DNA from: Phorcus lineatus
Taxonomy: Eukaryota > Mollusca > Gastropoda > Trochida > Trochidae
Direction of reading: 5' to 3'
Assembly: GCA_921293015.1 (NCBI GenBank)
Contig: OV121092.1
Coordinates: forward strand, 15,196,001-15,260,000
DNA length: 64,000 nucleotides
The notes under the pieces are model-generated. The model was not told the origin of the DNA. It was given only the letters and a program-made list of their open reading frames with translations, and did no database searches. The position numbers and the translations under genes were made by a program. Below, piece after piece: positions 58,946 through 64,000 of this stretch. Every line of letters begins with the position of its first letter. Within the stretch, counting starts at the first letter, position 1.

Positions 58946-60157
58946 TGTACTCCTTGAGATTTAAATCATTAAATTAATATTAAAGTTTGACAGTGCTGTG
59001 AAAAATGTTTCGTTGATAGATGAGCCGTTCAATTTTGATATACATGTCTGAATTCAAAATAATGATTCATTCACTTTATATTTAGACAACGGGTTGGGCG
59101 ATGACTGGAGTGAGTGAGTGAATAAGAATTTATTTTCGATCACCATTATTGTTGTTGAGGTATAGTGTATTCATACCGTCTAACTTTGTCAGTCGTCATT
59201 AGTCTAGTTACAAGTTATCTGACTTTAATTCATTGATATATTATATATTGGATAACAGGTTTGAAATATTCCAGACATGTAATTAGAAATAGTACCCGAT
59301 TATTTTGCCAATTGTGGTCTTTTGGGCATCAAAATAAATAATTTGGTATTCTCTTTTCGGATTAGTTTTTCAGAACTCTCTGTGCAAATATTCTCTGTGG
59401 TTTATATTATAAGACACAGATGACATATCATAATCAATTCATTAATGTCAGTCAACATTTCTGGTCACGCTCCTCCGATTCCTGTTTAGGGAAATGAGAA
59501 ACATGGTCATCTTGTTTCTCAATCTATCTACTAACTCCCGGTGTCGAATCTTGGCTCTGTCTGACGAGTTTCTTAACATTAACAAATTCTTCATTAAAAA
59601 AGTACATGTTTTGTGATACATGAATTTCTGAATCCTAAGTAAATTAGGTGAACCTGTTCAATGATTCTAAACTTTTTGTGCTTTTGTGCAGGAAGCTCTG
59701 AAATGAAATGGCACTTTGAAAAGAATTGTGTCTGTATTTGACTATAGTCTTTATATTTGTATCATTTCCTGAGCAGTTGATATGAAGGACAGTTTTGCGT
59801 GAGGGAAGGTACTGCAGTTATACAATCAATAGTGTTTCAGTTTAGTGTTGGTTACATTATTTTATTTTAATAGAACAAGCATTTAATCAGCTTACAGATT
59901 AAACTGGTGACGTTTCTATAGTCTTTTAACCAATTACTCTCATACAATCCCACATTCAAATAACTTGATCATATTTTTTAATTGATTCAGGTAATAACTA
60001 CATTTATCTCATAGAAAACACGTATATCAACTGTTATCATTAGTTGTCGTAAACTTTTTCATGAGACAATATGTCAATGGCTGTAAACATTTTGATATGT
60101 TCAATAACTATCAATCTTTAAACATTGCAATTCTCTTCTCTTAGTCGACTTCGCTTC
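58946..60157. other. Intergenic, nothing recognised
   Basis: A GAGTGAGTGAGTGAATAAG motif at 59110 resembles the family B retroposon tip but no body follows. Otherwise no supported feature. Confidence 0.35.
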
Positions 60158-60453
60158 CACCACTTGACTGAATACCTTATCGTGATGTGGTGTTTTGCGT
60201 GCTTCAGAGACCCTGAGAGCTATACCAGCTGGAGCTTACATGCTCCTGGTAGGGGCACCTACGCTGGACAGGTCGAAGGGTAGAAGCCAGACCAAATTTG
60301 AGTCCTTTTAAAACCTGCTTTCTATCTCTCGCCATGCCTTTCTTTCCGTCTTTTCCCTTATTCTTTCGATCCCATTCTCCCTGATCTGTCCACTCTTTTA
60401 AGTTTAGTGACTGAAATATTGTTAAAAGCAGTTTAAACCCCACTCACTCACTC
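60158..60453 (+). mobile_element. SINE-like retroposon (family B), second copy
   Basis: Inverted match to 587-880 across ~295 bp, with shared blocks in the complementary sense (ACCTTATCGTG, GACCAAATTTGAGTC, CTTTCGATCCCATT, ATCTGTCCACTC). Ends CACTCACTCACTC at 60441-60453. No clear target duplication, so it is probably older than the copy at 587. Confidence 0.75.
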
Positions 60454-60555
60454 ATTGTACCAATTTAATGTTCTGCAAATGGTGATAAGAAATAGTTGTG
60501 TTTGCGGCAAATCCGTGTCCTTCTTCCCACAATGTAACTTGGCCATTATCTGAAC

Positions 60556-60651
60556 TTATTATATTTCGAATGGTGAAATATGCCATTTACCGGTGAAAAT
60601 AAAATCCGTGTTTTCACTGAGTGAAATAAAAATGGTATTCTACTCAGTGAA
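60556..60651. mobile_element. Short interspersed repeat related to 12535-12635
   Basis: A 96 bp unit containing TTTCACTGAGTGAAA, flanked by a 9 bp direct repeat TATCTGAAC (60547-60555 and 60652-60660), which supports transposition. Family unknown. Confidence 0.55.
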
Positions 60652-60660
60652 TATCTGAAC

Positions 60661-63600
60661 ATAATAATTAAGACACATAACAGTCAATGACGAAAGCAAG
60701 GACATTGATATTTTAAAGAAATGTGTGCTGATGATAATTTCTTAACTCAATGGAAGATCAATGCAGGAATCATGTCCTTCCCTGTGTAATTCAAACTGAT
60801 TGATCCGGAATCTACTTCCTCAAAGCTCTTTACTTACCTAGCAGGACGTCATTCAGATTGTAATTATCCTTCTCTATGAGGAGGAAGTTTCCCTGTGATC
60901 AACGTTTGATGTTCATGATAATTTTTTTTACATGTATATTATCATCATCTAATGACATCCATAATGCCCGCAAAAATAACTAAAATAATGTTTGATATAT
61001 TTATATAACTTGACATTGTCAATTGGAAGTACTATTAAAAATCCTATAGTAGCAAAAATGAAGAGCGTAATTTGGTATAAGTGTCTTAAGATTCAGTTCA
61101 GTGCCTGATATCACAAAAAAGTGCTTAGTGCTAAAAATGCCCTTCGCCGTTTTTTATTAGAAATTAGCTATAACCACCTTAGTCTGAGGATCCAAGTGCG
61201 TCCGTAAAAGCTAGTACCTGTTGGTCGTCGTTAAAGGCAAGAAAACAAACAATCTTCCGACAAATTAGACAAAATATTAAGCTGTTTGATACTGAAATGG
61301 ACAAAGGTATGTTTTTTGGGAAAATATCAAGCGTTGATTATGTATTCATGTATAAAGAAAAGTACAAATTTTTAATCATAGGAACAAGTATACGGACATA
61401 GTCATTAAGTTAGAAAACCAGACAATGATGCGCTCAAATGGGTCAGACGTAAGTTGGGCAACTTTAGATAGCAAACAAAAAGAAAATATTTGTTGGTTTT
61501 GTTGAAAAGGTATATATAACAAGTGTATATTTAGCTAGAGCATCGATATAATACATGAGACATTCTTAAGATTGAATTATAATTTTCCCAGATATTCATC
61601 AAATACATGAACATGTTTTTTATCACATTTTTTTGATAAATAAAGTCAAAGTCAAATGATGTTTTACGATAAATTCTCTATATCACTTTGATATTGATAT
61701 TCACATATTCAAGATCAACAGAAAAGTTTTGCGTGATTTCAGATTGTTGTGTTTAGTGAAATGATTTCTCCAACAATCATGGCCGAATCGGTTGCAAAAT
61801 GAAGCAGGTTGTAAGTTATAAATCTGTAAAAGTATATATTATATATCTTCTGCTGAATTAATGAATCATTGAAAAATGAATTAATAGTTAGTTTCAAATT
61901 CAAATCTTTCCCTGTGCAAAAATGTGACCTTCCTGAACAAATGTGAAATGGAAAATGAGAATTGTACAAACGTTTATAAAACACAATAATAACACAACCT
62001 AAACAAGTGTATATGTTAATACCAAATGTCATTGTTGACCCTTGGATAAAGTTAAAACATATTTGCATGTACTAAATAATTGGAATGGCTAACCTTGAGG
62101 TATGTTAGCTATGTTCAATGTAATGTTCTTTTGACCGCTATTAAACAATCATGATTATGTATAATTTGCTTTCGGTATTTCAGCCTTTGTGATGCTATAA
62201 TTGTTTGCTTCTGCAAACAATAAACTTAGGCTATTTCATTAAAGTTCACAGCGCTTATGGCTTGCACATTGCAGAAACGGTGTCAATCAATAACTAACTC
62301 ACTTACAAGTACATATAATAGAAAATTCCAAAACCTTTTCGATTGGATTTGATGACCACACGCCGCCACGTAGGATCATTTTCATCAATATAATTAATAT
62401 ACCCAGAAATTGAAATATATCCAGTTTTAATTCATACTCATTATAGGTGTTTTGAACATATTCGAATTAAAACAATAGGAAACTATAGGAACTTCAAAAA
62501 AGGTACATATGTATGTTTCTTTTACAGTTACATTTTGTTGTTAAATAAAATGTCATGACTTGTTTATAAGTTATGTATTATGAAAACCTTTTAAGAGGTT
62601 TCACATGTCTCAGTTATCTTTAAAAGCATTCATGCACTTTGACAAGCATGAACGGTCTCCCAACACCTCTGTAGACGTGCTAAATGATCAGAAAGGACAT
62701 ACTGAAATAATGGCACAAATCAAGCTTGCAAATCTTGACTTCAGACGGATGTGTTTAACAAGTTAAGTTTCCTTCAGTTAATGTCAACTGTACAAATTTC
62801 TGGTCAGGAAACCCCATGACCTTTCGAAATCAGACATTTGGCGTCAGAAGAATTGACATATGGCAACTTTAAGACTAGTGACCTTATTATACAATCCACT
62901 TGACAGAGGTCTAACATCATATCTGTCTTGCAGTTGATAGTTGCTAATTATAGTGGTAGGTACTATTAAGATTAAGTTTTAACTGACCCTGACCTTGATA
63001 AAAAAACTAATTGTTTCAAGATATCACTTAAAGGCACCGTAAATTAGATTATAGAAAAAGTTGACAGGGAAAATATCTTTATGCTCAAACACTGCAACAC
63101 TGAACTTGATATGTTCCTTAAAACATTTTGATACTGAGCAAAACAAATTGTTTTGAAAAAGGTTACAGTTGTTTCCCCTTTCATTCCCATACATATACAT
63201 ATCTTAGTTTATATACTTCAGATATTTTTCAATGATGAGACAGTGATTAACAGTCTTTTTGAGGAATTCATATTGAATGTTTAAAAGACAAAGACACAAG
63301 CAAAACAAATAAACACAAAATTCTTTAAGATAAATAATTCATGTTGCAATGCAGTTTTGTGAACACAATGATGTGATAATACTGCCTCCGTTTGGTTTTT
63401 AAGTCATGTACACCAGTTAAACTGACGTAGAAGTTTTATGTTTATCTGGCGATGAATACTTGTAGGGGAGTAGATATTGGTGTTGTCTGTAACAAAAAAA
63501 TCAATAATTCGTCTCAAGGATCTATAGGGCATTGATAAAAACAAATGTGGAGTACCATAATGGTAGTAAGATATTTTTGGACCATGAAACTCGGAAACAA

Positions 63601-64000
63601 CAGAAACAAGTTACAGGATCTAAACTTTCAATTGAAAAGATATTGTAATCCAATCAAATGAAACGCCATTTCAGAATAAGGAAAGAATCGGGCATCAGAT
63701 AAGTATGTTTTACCTATTTTTTACCACCTTTACTGTTTAATTTTTTAAACCGTATACACCTTTTAATTTATTTTTTTTTATTTTTTATTTCCATAATATC
63801 AGCTTTGTTATTGAAATGTTTTTGAAAAAGCATACAATGCTTTGTTAAAGAAACAAGACAAAATATTTAAAACATTTTTTCTGTTTCCTGGTCTTTAGAA
63901 CTAATGTTACTCTGAACAATTTTTTCAACTGGTGATGAGTTACAAATATCCATCGTTTGTACAGTGATGTTGATATACTGACTATATGTTCCTCATGTTC
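60661..64000. other. Right end of window, nothing recognised
   Basis: AT-rich. Short ORFs on both strands, including a 109-codon minus-strand frame at 61739-62068, have no recognisable domain or good splice context. No tandem array or transposon ends were seen. Confidence 0.4.

Noticed and set aside
61739..62068. 109-codon minus-strand ORF
   Set aside because: AT-driven composition, no recognisable domain or conserved motif.

Overview
This window is AT-rich, intron-rich animal nuclear DNA, most likely from a mollusc (a gastropod is plausible). The evidence is GT-AG introns, a secretin-family neuropeptide-type receptor, an SLC17-type transporter exon, tRNA-derived SINEs, many MITEs and decayed LINE and mariner copies. 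There is no bacterial or viral gene organisation. The taxonomic call is inference. Only two host protein-coding genes can be supported, both on the plus strand.

Layout. Positions 1-2000 hold the last coding exon of an SLC17-family transporter (1775-1936); the rest of that gene lies left of the window. Its preceding intron carries a MITE with long inverted ends (399-1180) that was itself hit by a retroposon (587-880), each with its own target-site duplication. Positions 2000-18400 are intergenic: a foldback element, a 30-32 bp minisatellite (8785-10385), a CT tract (10867-11525), a C34 run, hairpin and TTAA-type MITEs, and a degenerate ~140 bp array (15597-16440). Positions 18750-43479 hold a class B1 GPCR in 11 coding exons with mutually consistent splice phases: 1548 nt, 515 codons plus stop, with a hormone-binding ectodomain and seven transmembrane helices. 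Positions 43480-64000 are again repeat-dominated: a 43 bp array, a mariner relic, a pair of related decayed segments, a TA-flanked MITE, a tRNA SINE and a second copy of the retroposon seen at 587-880.

The most interesting observation concerns the receptor gene. At several places its own signals lie inside local tandem repeats. The predicted start codon is in the last unit of a 43 bp array whose earlier units carry ATG-GAG-ATG-TGA mini-ORFs. Exon 4's acceptor is preceded by three 127 bp-spaced copies of itself that lead to stops. Exon 5's 3' end and donor were duplicated (one copy differs only at synonymous sites), and apparently related sequence then expanded into about 62 copies of a 62 bp unit filling intron 5. 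Exon 8's donor abuts a 78-80 bp array that fills intron 8. These decoy sites could yield poison exons or truncated receptors. That is inference and needs RNA data.

Limits: all homology was judged by eye. Exon 1's 5' boundary is uncertain, because a signal-peptide exon could lie upstream. Repeat family names are tentative.
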